A stretch of DNA of 64,000 bases from Allomyces macrogynus ATCC 38327 (Eukaryota > Blastocladiomycota > Blastocladiomycetes > Blastocladiales > Blastocladiaceae): positions 474,712-538,711 of the forward strand of contig GG745337.1 in the NCBI GenBank assembly GCA_000151295.1. The letters run 5' to 3'. Under the pieces are notes generated by a model. It was not told the DNA's origin. It saw only the letters and a program-made list of their open reading frames with translations, and searched no databases. Made by a program: the position numbers and the translations under genes. This document shows positions 9,301 through 19,286 of the stretch, one piece after another (the stretch's first letter is position 1; the number at the start of each line of letters is the position of its first letter).

Positions 9301-10923
9301 ATGGCCGACGACGCACCCGCCGCCGCGCACCCGCCCTCGGCGACCGTCACCCTCGACGACTCCGACAGCGACTCATCCTCATCTTCCTCCAGCGGCTCGG
9401 AACTCGCCGCCACCCCCCTCCCACCCCTCACCTACCCGCCCGCCCTCCAACTCTCGCGCATCCGCGCCGCCGCGACCTGCCCCATCTGCAACGACCTGTT
9501 CACGCGCCCGGCGACGCTCCCGTGCGGGCACACCTACTGCTCGTCGTGCTGCGTCGCATGGCTCTCGTCGCCGCAATCGCGGCGCAAATGCCCGACGTGC
9601 CGGTCGCGCGTGTTCCGGCGGCCCGCCCTCGCCTACGCGGTCGCCGAAATCGTGGAAACGCTCGGCGGGCCGCGGGTCAGCGACGTGATGACGCCGCGCG
9701 CGGCCGAGCGCGAAGGGACCGCGTGGAACGCGCTGTTTGGCCGGGATGTGGCCGCGGGGGTGGTGCCGGACGTTGAGGATGGCGTGCGCCGGTGCGTGAA
9801 TTGTGTCTGGGAACTGGTCGGTGGCGAGTGCGTGAATTGCGGCATGGCTTACGATAGCGACGATTTCCGGGACGCCGGGGTCGCGCGCGGCGCCGACGAG
9901 GATCTTGGCGACGAGGATTCCGAGGAGGAGGAAGGGTCCGGCGACTCGATCGGGTTTTCGTCGCAGGACGAAGCCTCTGACGACGATGACGAGGACCTCG
10001 GCGAGAACTTGGGCGACGACGCGGACGCCGACGAGGACCGCCGAATCGCGCGCCGTCGCCGCCGGCGTGCCGAGCGCCTGGCCGAGGATGACGAGGATGA
10101 GGGGTCGGACCTGGCCGATTTTCTCGCGCACGATGACGACGATATCGAGTGGGAGTCTGATGACGATATCGACGAAGAGGTGGAACGCCGCCGGGGTCGC
10201 GCAGATGCGCGCCGTGCGCCGCTCGCGCGGCTTGCCCGTGGCAAGCGGAAGCGGATTGCGTCATCGGACGACGACGAGGATGAGGAGGGTGGTGGAAGCG
10301 AGGAAATTGGCGGCAGCGAGGACGACGCGGCCGAGGAGGTGCAGGGAGACCCACCGAAGCACGGCCGCCAGCGACGTCGTGCTCGCGCGCCCGTCCCGGT
10401 CGTGTGTGTCAGTTCCGACGATGACGACGATCAGGACGGCGACGACGATGCGCATCGCGCAGTGGCGCCGCCCGCGAGGTCGGCGCGCCGCGGCCGTGCT
10501 CCGGTCGTGGCCGTGTCCGATGACGACGAGCAGGACGATACTGCACCCGCTCCTGTGGCCTCGACCGCAACGCGCACGATCACACCCGTCGTGGCCCTTT
10601 CCGACGACGACAGCGACGCACCGGCCGCTGCGGCAGGCCGCACGGCCACGCCCGTCGTCACCGTCTCCAGCGACAACGACGGGTCCGACCGCACCGACGC
10701 ACCGCGCTCGCCACCACCGCAGCAGCCCGTGGCCAGTGATTTCGACGGGGACGTGACGATGAGCGACGCCGAAGCTGGGGAGGCCGAGGCGCCCAAGAAG
10801 GCCAAGTCGTCGAAGAAGAGCAAGAAGAGCAAGAAGTCGAAAAAGGCCACGAAGAGCAAGAAGAGCGGCGGCGGTGGTGGTGATGAGGGTGGGCGTGCAC
10901 GGAAGCGTGCGCGCGTCGCGTAG
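9301..10923 (+). CDS. RING E3 ligase with four SIM-like motifs; candidate SUMO-targeted ubiquitin ligase
   Basis: Single exon, 540 residues. A C3HC4 RING finger lies near the N-terminus with zinc ligands at about Cys60, Cys63, Cys75, His77, Cys80, Cys83, Cys97 and Cys100 (CPICNDLF, LPCGHTYCSSCC, KCPTCRSRVF). Before it is an acidic Ser/Asp tract. The middle (about 200-350) is very acidic. Between about 365 and 460 four similar motifs occur: VPVVCVSSDDDD, APVVAVSDDDEQ, TPVVALSDDDSD and TPVVTVSSDNDG. Each is a hydrophobic V-V-x-V/L core followed by Ser/Asp, the form of SUMO-interacting motifs. The C-terminus is a Lys/Ser-rich basic tail (KKAKSSKKSKKSKKSKK) ending RKRARVA, likely a nuclear localisation signal. 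RING plus tandem SIMs is the plan of STUbLs such as RNF4 and Slx5-Slx8, though there the SIMs precede the RING. Confidence 0.85.
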   Translation: MADDAPAAAHPPSATVTLDDSDSDSSSSSSSGSELAATPLPPLTYPPALQLSRIRAAATCPICNDLFTRPATLPCGHTYCSSCCVAWLSSPQSRRKCPTCRSRVFRRPALAYAVAEIVETLGGPRVSDVMTPRAAEREGTAWNALFGRDVAAGVVPDVEDGVRRCVNCVWELVGGECVNCGMAYDSDDFRDAGVARGADEDLGDEDSEEEEGSGDSIGFSSQDEASDDDDEDLGENLGDDADADEDRRIARRRRRRAERLAEDDEDEGSDLADFLAHDDDDIEWESDDDIDEEVERRRGRADARRAPLARLARGKRKRIASSDDDEDEEGGGSEEIGGSEDDAAEEVQGDPPKHGRQRRRARAPVPVVCVSSDDDDDQDGDDDAHRAVAPPARSARRGRAPVVAVSDDDEQDDTAPAPVASTATRTITPVVALSDDDSDAPAAAAGRTATPVVTVSSDNDGSDRTDAPRSPPPQQPVASDFDGDVTMSDAEAGEAEAPKKAKSSKKSKKSKKSKKATKSKKSGGGGGDEGGRARKRARVA

Positions 10924-12416
10924 TGGATGGAGGTTGGCGAGGAGGAGAGAGAGGAGGAGTGTGTTGATTGATGGGTCGGCAATAGGATTGGGCGCTCACG
11001 AAGATAGTTGCCGATGGAAGTTGAGCGTGTGGGGCAGAAAGGGTCATGGTTTGCGAGTGTTTGTGATCCAGAACGTGAGCCCGAGACGATCGATGCATGA
11101 GGATTCATCACATTTGGACGCTCGGTTCTTGGCAAGAGCCGCCCGCACGCTCCAGCAGCGTGCCTGACGACCGACCTCTCCGTGTGCCTGAATTGTACCC
11201 ACCCTTGCCCACTTCCTGGCATAACACTGCGCGCACACGCGTTCTCGCGCCAGTGCCCACGGCCCGTACCATGCGCAGGCGACCGCAAGCCGTGACGTTC
11301 TCGATGGTCCTGGTTCCGATTGTCCAAGAGCATGCGAGCACGCCGCTGCACTGTAACATGCCATGACTGTCGCCCAAGGGATTCGCTCATTGCCGCTGTC
11401 ATTGCGTGTGCGCTCGCGCGCCGTCGAACTGCAATCGTGTCGCCCGCGAGAGAGTGGGCCTTGCACGCGCAGCCCACCGATGGACTGCTCGGCTCGCGCA
11501 ATGCTCGTCCCGCCCGTGCTAAGCGGCATCAAAGACATAGTTTCGAGTCGCGAGTCTCCCTGCCTCGCTCGAGCACGCACGCTCAATCGACTGGTCCATT
11601 GATATGCGCGGTCGACACTGTCGCTTGACCGCACGCGCGCTGGGGCCGGGATTGACCGGCAGCCTGAATGCCCAAGTGCTCGGGCGATGCCGCGACGTGC
11701 ACGCGCTCGAAGCGCTCGAGCTGCGCCGTCACGTTGATAGGCATGTTGCGGTCGACAGCGTCGGGCGACGCGCATATTTGGCAGCGGCAGAGGAGAGGCA
11801 CTGAAGCCGGCGCGTTTTTTGCGCCCGATCGAGCGTCGTTGACAGCAGCCTAGAAGCCGTCGCGCGAAAAGGCGCTCACCGGTAGGAGAGTTTCTCCTTC
11901 ATGCACGGTGAAGGTCGCGGCACGCTTTCGAAGGGACGCCGGTCGGTGGCATAGAGTTGGTGGGCACACCAGGAACGCCGAGTCGCTCAGGAAATGCATG
12001 GCACCGGGGCGCGCCGCAAGGCGCGGTGAAGCGATGCTGAAGGGACAACACGAGAGAATGACCGGCAAGGACTCCGCCGCATGCGATTGACCGCCGACGT
12101 GACCGAGCGCCCACGCCCTAACGGGCACTTCGAACAGGGGCGACCATGTTCGTTGTCATTGCGACTCCATCAACGTCGGTGCTGCTGAAACTCGATCGCG
12201 TTTACACCGCTCCACGCCGAGAAACCTAACCAGTACTTTGCTACGGGTCGCGCGCACCTTGTCCACCCCACCGTTCATCCCGCGCGGCCCGCTCAAGGCG
12301 CGATACACCGTTTGACCGACCAGCGCGCAAGGCAGCCGCGACCGTGCGCCGTCCTCGCCAGCCGAGGCTCGCGTCAAGGAGCGCGCGAGGAGGCTAGAGC
12401 AGGGTCGCGAGCGTGC
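10924..12416. other. Gene-poor stretch upstream of repeat-protein gene 1
   Basis: About 1.5 kb with no convincing gene; the open frames are short and lack recognisable motifs. The distal part (about 11,930-12,416) is recognisably similar to 17,090-17,680 upstream of the second repeat-protein gene, for example TTGACCGCCGAC before CCCACGCC, and GCACCTTGTCCACCC followed by CCGTTCGTC or CCGTTCATC. This is therefore duplicated promoter DNA. Confidence 0.55.
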
Positions 12417-12424
12417 TATAAAAG
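12417..12424 (+). promoter_or_regulatory. TATA box of repeat-protein gene 1
   Basis: TATAAAAG, 87 nt before the ATG at 12504. The second copy of the gene has TATAAAA at 17682, 79 nt before its ATG. Confidence 0.7.
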
Positions 12425-12503
12425 CGACGATTTCCGTCATGGGACTTACCAAGATCGACAACTTGTCTCTGCACTTCCAATCCACCAACTCGCATCAATA
12501 ACC

Positions 12504-14348
12504 ATGGTCGCCGTACGTGCCCACGATCCAGAGCCGACACCACTGGCCAATCTCGCTCGCCTCGCTCAACAGGTGCTGACTCCATGGTGACACCCGTCCG
12601 TACAGCCGATCGACAACGACACCATGCCGCTCGACGGGCTCATTCCGGTCGAGATCAACGACACGCCGGACACTGACGCGCCCCTGGCCGACGCGCCCTT
12701 GGCGGCTACCGCTGCGCCTTCGACCGACGAGCCCTCGACGACTGCCGACGTGCCCTTGACCGACGCGGCGCCCGTCGAAGCGACGGCGATCCCGGTCGAC
12801 GCGCCCTTGACCGATGCGGCTCCCCTCGAAGCGACGGCGACCCCGGCTGACGCGCCCTTGGCCGACGCGGCGCCTCTTGAGGTGACGGCGACCCCGGCCG
12901 ATGCCCCGCCCGTCGAGGTGACGGCGATCCCCGCCGATGCGCCCGTTGAGGTGACGGCGACCCCGGCCGATGCGGCGCCTGTCGAGGTGACGGCGATCCC
13001 AGCCGATGCGCCCATTGAGGTGACGGCAATCCCGGCCGATGCGGCGCCTGTCGAGGCGACGGCGACCCCAGTCGACGCAGTGCCCGTGGAGACGGCGGTG
13101 CCCGTGGAGACGGCGGTGCCCGTGGAGACGGCGGTGCCCGTGGAGACGGCGGTGCCCGTGGCAATGGAAGCGCCGCTCCCGGTCGCCAACGACTCGCTAG
13201 ACGCTGTGCCCGTGGAAACGGCAGCGCCGCTCCCGGCCGACTCGGCTGATGCGGTCCCCGTTGTGGAAGACTCGGCCGCGCTCCCTCCCGTGAACGATGT
13301 GACCGACGTGACGCCAGTGGAGATGGTGGAGCCGCTGCCGACCAACGACGTGGCCGACTTGCCGCCCGTGGCCATGGAAGACGCGGCGCCGCTGCCGACG
13401 AACGACGCGACCGACGCGATCCCCGTGGAAACGGCGGCGTCGCTGCCGACCAGCGACACGACCAACACAATGCCCGTGGACACGCCCGTGGCCATGGAAG
13501 ACTCCGCCCCGCTCCCGCCCGTGAGCGACGTGACCGACGTGCCACCCGTTATGGAGAGCTCGACCCCACTCCCGCCCGTAAAGGACATCAGCGACATTCC
13601 CCCCGTCGAGTCGACGGCGAGCCCGGCCGATACGGCGTCTCTGCCGATCAACACGGCCAACCTGCCCACGGAAGTACGTGCGATGTGTGATCTTGTCATT
13701 GCTCAACCAATTTGCGACCCATAGCCGACCTTGACATTTTTGCACTAGGCGACCACCACGTCGATTCCGCCGACAGCCGAGACGGCCGTGCCCCCGGTCA
13801 CGGCGACCACGCCCGAGACGACCGTGCCCCCCGTCACGACGACTACGCCGCCGTCCACGACCGCGGAACCCACCGGGACGACGACCGCAGAGCCCGCCGC
13901 TGCCAGTGACCCGTTCGGCTCGTTCTCGACGTGGCTCCACCCGCAGACCGGGGCTGGTGCCGGCGCCAACGAGGGCTCGAGCTTTCCGCAGTGGCTTCAC
14001 GACGACGGCTCGTGGTCACCCATCGACCATGGGTTCCTGCCCGGCCAGCCGAACTCTAGTGCTCCGACCGGCGCGCCCGCCGACTCGGGCGCCAACAACG
14101 ACGTGCTCGCGCAGACGTGGAACCCACACTCGGACAACGGATTCTTTGGCAACGGGTTCTTTGGCCAGGCCGCGCCGTGGCAGCCGCAGTCGGGCGGCGA
14201 CGAGACGGGCGCCACGCAGCCAGATGTGCTGGGCCAGCCGGACATGATGAGCCAGCCGATCGGTGATGGCGCGGGTGGCGACTTCTCGTCGTTCTTGGCG
14301 AATCCGTCGGACATGTTTTCGACGATGGGATTCGGCCCGGCGTTCTAA
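12504..14348 (+). CDS. Pro/Thr/Ala-repeat protein with conserved C-terminal tail, copy 1
   Basis: Three exons: 12504-12512 (only Met-Val-Ala), 12606-13673 and 13749-14348, all in phase 0; 558 residues. The large second exon encodes degenerate repeats (DAAPVEVTAIPADAP, then a perfect VPVETA repeat, then LPTNDVADLPPVAMEDAAPL). The third exon begins with a Thr/Pro linker (PPVTATTPETTVPPVTTTTP) and then an acidic, aromatic-rich domain (SDPFGSFSTWLHPQTG, SFPQWLHDDGSWSPIDHGFL, GFFGNGFFGQAAPWQPQ) ending GDFSSFLANPSDMFS, GFGPAF. There is no signal peptide and no membrane segment. The family is unknown to me. The gene at 17761 is a diverged copy with the same architecture. The very short first exon is supported by splice consensus (GCC/GTACGT and TACAG/CCG), phase, and the same arrangement in copy 2. 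Confidence 0.75.
13081..13160 (+). repeat. Perfect 18-bp coding tandem repeat
   Basis: Four tandem copies plus flanking partial units of CCCGTGGAGACGGCGGTG, encoding the hexapeptide VPVETA repeated. It lies inside exon 2 of repeat-protein gene 1. Near-perfect identity points to recent expansion by slippage or unequal exchange. Confidence 0.85.
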
Positions 14349-16160
14349 GCGATGCTTGTGCCTGTTGAGTTCCGATTAGTATTGTTGGTGTTTTGTAGCA
14401 ACCCGTATGGCCGGCCATTCCTCGAGCCTGTTTGTCCATAATCGTCTTTGCGATTCTTCTCTGTTGTTGAAATGATTCTCCCGCTCGTATCGTATCAAAT
14501 ATTAAACGCCGCACTTGCTTCTCCACGCTGATGACTCCTGCTTGGCGAAAAGAATGGTGAAGCGCGCGCTTTGCGCGTTGGCTATCATTTTGCGCCGACT
14601 TCTGGCCCTGTATTGAGTACAAAAAACTGGCCTGCAACAAGAATGGACTCACGAGCGAGCGCATCACGCTCAGACGGTGACAGACATTTCCGTGCGGGGG
14701 CATCACGAGCAATGCCAGTGACGCGAACCGTCAGAGATTCAAAAAGAAAATGAAAGACAGCTCTATCCTGGCGGCGAGGAGATCAATTGGATGTTGCCTG
14801 CTCCTGAAATGCTCAAAATACATGACGTCGCTTTCAAACTTCGGCCGGCCGAGGGACTGCACGCACGACAATAAATACCTGTATTCGCGACCTGCGCGAC
14901 AAGTTCGCGATTCCAGCCACGGTCTTTGAATGTTGGGCGAAATGGATTGTTGCATCTTGACCATGGAGGAGAGAGAGTCAGCGCAATGCATTCGTCGTCG
15001 ACGATTGCCAGTCGCGTCCCTCCCCCCCCCCCTCCCGCACGCTGTACTCTCGGCTCTCACGGTGGAAGGCCAAGTGGGCCCAACCGGCCAAGACTCCCAG
15101 AGGATCCCCTTTGATGCGATCTTCTCGCCGCGATGGGCTGTACAGCCCGACCATGCGCGAGCTGGGAGGTGCGGTGTGGGAGCTCACGACAACGGCAACA
15201 ACAAGCGCATCGTGCAGTCGCATCATTCGGCGCGGTCAGATCGTTCTTGTCCATGTCGAACCGGTCGCAGAACTAACCACACATGACTCGACTCGTGGGC
15301 CCTTTCTCGCGGCGCGCACGACCATATTCCATGAAGAAGCTGCGGGTGGTGATGCCGTGTAGCGTGGTGCTAGCGGAAATGTTGTTGATCACAACAAGCA
15401 ACTCATGCTTGGCAAGAAAGAAGCGCAGCAGCAAGCCCAAACAGTCGCAACTGCACGCGACCGGCCACAGCCAAGAGCCCGGATGCCACCAACACCTGAT
15501 ATCTATGGGCCCGCGCACCCACCAGTATTTCTTGCTGGTCTGAAGACATGATCATTTGCATGGCTGGTCGACATCGAGGCGAGCAGCTATGCGGGTCTCG
15601 CTCGGTTGCAACACGGCACGCGAGATGACGCCTAAATTCCTGACCAGCTGACGTCTGACGTGGACGACACTGGCATTCGATTTGTGTTGGGACTGCCAGA
15701 GTTTGGCACAGCTCCGAGAGCCCTGCCATCCTGATCAAACCCAACTTAATTCGCCGCCGCTTCAGCCAGCAACTGGCCGCACTCGCCGATTCGATTGCGA
15801 ACCGCATCCACTGCCTGCGCCCGAGCGACCAAGATGCGCGCGCACGCGGCAGCGGCACGGCCTCTCGGCCCAGGCCATGGGCATGCACCAGCTGGAAGAC
15901 CAGCACCTAGAAGTCCGAGCCACTGCCGCCATCGCATAATGTGCTCGCCGATCGCTGGCATGTCGCCGCCGTTGAGGACCTGCGCAGGTGCCCGACTCGC
16001 GCACAGTTGCACGGATTGCGCACCAGCTGGCGCTTGATCGACATGCATCACGGTATCCGGCGTCTGCACAAGCAACGTTGCTGCCGGGCCTAGCGGCGAC
16101 GCTGTCGTCTTCGATCGCGTCCACGATACTGTGTGGAGCATTGATCACTGCTCGCGAATG
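14349..16160. other. Gene-poor intergenic DNA
   Basis: Downstream of repeat-protein gene 1. I see only short frames with no motifs. Base composition is more mixed than in the genes, with T-rich stretches just after the stop codon (14,350-14,520) that probably hold the 3' UTR. There is a C-run with Pro-like codons near 15,020. Confidence 0.5.
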
Positions 16161-16420
16161 GTCGCGCCGTCGTCGTGGATCGCAATTGCAGCCAGCTGCA
16201 CCAAGTCTATGGGCCTCGCTCACCCGGTTGCGCCGTCGTCACGGGCCGCGCAGTGCCGTTACGGATCGCGCACGCAACCGGCCGCTTCATCGTCACGGGC
16301 CACGCGCTCAACCAGCCGTGTCGTCATGGGGCGCGCACCACACCTTGTTTTTCTGCCGTCGCGGACCGCGCGCGCAGCCGGTTCTACCACCGTCACGGGC
16401 CGCACGGGCAACCGGCGCAG
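16160..16420. repeat. Degenerate minisatellite, about 31-35 bp period
   Basis: The core CGTCACGGGCCGCGCACGC recurs imperfectly at about 16169, 16237, 16257, 16291, 16322, 16357 and 16391, mostly 31-35 bp apart, with an intervening AACCGGCCGC-like segment. Translated, it gives a repeated RHGPR-type pattern, but there is no other sign of coding. Confidence 0.55.
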
Positions 16421-17089
16421 CGAGATGAACCGGTCGTACTGCCACGGGCCGAACGTGCGCGCGTGTTCGCTGTGAAGCTGTCCTCGAAGCGGTGTCGTGC
16501 AAGCGCAAGAGTGTGAGCGCGAGCCGACCGACTGTGCGGTGCTCGCGCACCACGACCACCCGCGTGATCCACCAATTGGGCTCCCTCGTTCTCGCGCACA
16601 CGCGTGCCGCGCATCCTGCCGACGCCAACGCGTGCCAAACCGCAGTCGACAAGGTTCTTGAACCGCTCCTCGTTTGCCGACCGCCACGTTCGCATGCAGC
16701 GGCCGCTCAGCTAGCGTGCTCCGCGGCACCCGCCAGTTGACGCCTGCCTCCCGCGCCTTGACCGCGTGCCACGCGCCAGGGACGGAGTTGACCAAGTTGG
16801 CGAACCGAAAAATGCCGCGACGCACGCGCGCCACGCGCCGCCCGCATTGCGGTGTGTGTGGGCGCGGGCCTTGCGGTCGAACAGCGACATGGCGAGGCAA
16901 CCGGCGCGCTGGCAGGGCGTGATTGGTGGGCCGGTGAAGCGGTGGAGGGGGCATTGCACCGACTGCGTTGTTGCGCGCGCGCGGATGGGCCGTGATCGGT
17001 GGTTGGTCGTGACGAATCCGGCGGGTGGCAGGGTGACCGAAGGGAAGGTTGCCCGTTTATGCGAGTCTGGCCGTTGTGCGCGGCACATT

Positions 17090-17681
17090 CCCCATGAGAG
17101 GCGCTGTCGGTCGCATAAAGTTGGCGGGGCTCACCAGGGACGTCGAGTTTGCCGGGTCGTGGCCGAAGTCATCTCGAACAAGGCGCGGTGAACTCGGTGA
17201 AGGAGCGCGACGAGCCAACTTGACGCGCGCGCGCTCGTGCTCTCTGGCAAAACGCTACGGACCCATCGCCTCACCGACTTGACCGCCGACACGACCCAGG
17301 GCCCACGCCTTTGCCTGTGCAAGCCGCGCCGATCCCTTCCTTTGCGCCTGGATTGCCTTGCGGCGCATGGCCCTCGGTTGGCGCGCACACGCGTCGGCGC
17401 TCGCACGTCCCCGCTCAACTCGAACCAAAACAACGTCGATCGCGTCTTTACCGCTCTCGTCATCTGGAAGCCAATCAGGCGCGCGGATCGGCAGGTCACG
17501 CACCTTGTCCACCCGCCGTTCGTCGCCCAAGTCCCCGCTGACGCGCGCACACCGTTCGACTCTCGGTCGCATCATCTCGACTGCAGCCGCGCTTGCTGTG
17601 GCCGGCCGGCGTGCATCACGAAGATCGTCTACGCACGCATCGCCGACTGCGCCTGCTCGACCATGACCGAGCGCGCCGCGC
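17090..17681 (+). promoter_or_regulatory. Upstream region duplicated with that of repeat-protein gene 1
   Basis: Patches align in order with 11,930-12,416: GTCGGTCGCATAAAGTTGGC with GTCGGTGGCATAGAGTTGGT; AAGGCGCGGTGAA in both; TTGACCGCCGACACGACC with TTGACCGCCGACGTGACC; and GCACCTTGTCCACCCGCCGTTC with GCACCTTGTCCACCCCACCGTTC. Distances to the ATG are nearly the same (for the last block, about 259 and 249 nt). The duplication therefore covers at least 600 bp of upstream DNA as well as the gene. Confidence 0.65.
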
Positions 17682-17688
17682 TATAAAA
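17682..17688 (+). promoter_or_regulatory. TATA box of repeat-protein gene 2
   Basis: TATAAAA, 79 nt before the ATG at 17761, matching the position of the TATA box in copy 1. Confidence 0.7.
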
Positions 17689-17760
17689 CCGGCTGACCCC
17701 CCCGTGCTAACCACACTTGCATCCTTGACCCGCCCAACCATTCGAACGGTTTTCATCGCC

Positions 17761-19286
17761 ATGTGCAGCGATCACACCAACGTACGTGTGCACGGAACTG
17801 CGCCCAATTGGAACGAGTTAAGCTACACGTGCCACGCGACCGTGCTGACCGCTCGATTGGACCTACTTTCCAGACCACCACTGCCGCCGCAACGGAGCCG
17901 GCGATCACGTTGGACAACACCGCCACCGTGACGGGCCCCGCGACCACGACCTCGACTGAGCCGATCGTGCCGGTGACGACCGAACCCGCGACCACGACCT
18001 CGACTGAGCCGATCATCGTGCCGACCGAACCCGCGACCACGCCAGCAGTCTGAGCCGATCGTGCCGACCGAACCCGCGACTACGACCTCGACTGAGCCAA
18101 TCGTGCCGACCGAACCCGCGACTACGACCTCGACTGAGCCAATCGTGCCGACCGAACCCGCGACCACGACCTCGACTGAGCCGATCGTGCCGACCGAACC
18201 CGCGACCACGACCTCGACTGAGCCGATCATCGTGCCGACCGAACCCGCGACCACGACCTCGACTGAGCCGATCGTGCCGGTGACGACCGACCCTGCGACT
18301 GAGCCGACGACTGAGCCCAACGTGCCGGTGACGACCGACCCCGCGACTACGCCGACGACTGAGCCCAACGTGCCGGTGACGACCGACCCCGCGACTACGC
18401 CGACGACTGAGCCCAACGTGCCGGCGACGACCGACCCCGCGACCGAGCCGACGACTGAGCCCAACGTGCCGGCGACGACCGACCCCGCGACTGAGCCGAC
18501 GACTGAGCCCAACGTGCCGGTGACGACCGACCCCGCGACCGAGCCGACGACTGAGCCCAACGTGCCGGCGACGACCGACCCCGCGACTGAGCCGACGACT
18601 GAGCCCAACGTGCCGGTGACGACCGACCCCGCGACCGAGCCGACGACTGAGCCCGACGTGCCCGCCACGACTGACGTACCGCAGACGAGCACCACCACCC
18701 CTCCTGACGTAAGTTTGAAAGTTTCTCTTGCCGTCGCTGTGGCGATTTTCGAGTCAACGCTGACCACGTTTTTCTCCACTAGACGACCACCACCCCACCG
18801 GCAACGACGACCGACACGACCACAACCGCACCTCCCGCGACGACCACGACGGAGCCCACGGCCAACGACCCGTTCAGCTCGTTCTCGTCGTGGTTCAATC
18901 CGCAGAACGGGTCCGGTGATTCCGGTAACAGCGATGTGTTCACGACGTTCCCGAGCAACTTCTTTGGCGGCGACGACTCGACCGCGCCCAACGACAGCGG
19001 CACGTGGTTCAACAGCTTCTTCTCCCCGAGCTCGTCGAGCGACCCGACGGCGACGGGCGACGGCACCGGCACGGCCCCCGTCACGAGCAACGACATCTTC
19101 GCGCAGCCGATGTGGGGATCCGGGTCGGACAGTCCGTTTGCGAGCTGGTTTGGCGGTTCGCAGGCGCCAGCCACTGACGGGTCGAGTGCTGCGCCGGCCG
19201 CGAATGATGGCACGGGCGGCGACATTTCGAACATTTTTTCGAACCCGTCCGACATGTTCTCATCGTTTGGCTTCCCAGGCTTCTAA
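17761..19286 (+). CDS. Pro/Thr/Ala-repeat protein with conserved C-terminal tail, copy 2 (frame break in repeats)
   Basis: The architecture equals copy 1: tiny exon 17761-17781 (MCSDHTN), intron of 92 nt (93 nt in copy 1), repeat exon from 17874, donor GAC/GTAAGT at 18708, and last exon 18783-19286. The repeats are TEPATTTSTEPIVP, then TTDPATEPTTEPNVPV. The last exon has NDPFSSFSSWFNPQNG, NSFFSPSSSSD, DSPFASWFGG and ends GGDISNIFSNPSDMFSSFGF, PGF. The reading frame breaks once: at about 18,030-18,050 one unit reads ACCACGCCAGCAGTCTGAG instead of ACCACGACCTCGACTGAG, one base longer, so the first half stops at 18053 and the rest continues in the next frame. This may be a real disablement, a misassembled repeat, or an unusual splice. 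Confidence 0.65.
18060..18660 (+). repeat. Coding tandem repeats of Thr/Glu/Pro units
   Basis: Upstream units of about 36-39 bp encode PTEPATTTSTEPIV; downstream units of 45 bp encode VTTDPATEPTTEPNVP with alternating V/A. The copies are nearly identical, so the number of units could vary between strains and the assembly may be unreliable here. Confidence 0.8.

Noticed and set aside
10431..11501. 356-codon minus-strand open frame opposite the RING gene and beyond
   Set aside because: About half of it is the antisense of the RING gene's acidic and lysine-rich segments, which gives artificial Ser- and Leu/Phe-rich peptides. The rest has no motif.
12566..13699. 377-codon minus-strand frame rich in Gly/Ser/Thr/Val opposite repeat-protein gene 1
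   Set aside because: It is the mirror of the GC-rich repeats. The plus strand has the TATA box, splice sites, a stop and a paralogue, so the minus frame is a shadow.
17823..18779. 318-codon minus-strand frame with VVGSVAGSVV repeats
   Set aside because: It is antisense to the Thr/Glu/Pro repeats of copy 2. It has no independent start context or conserved end.
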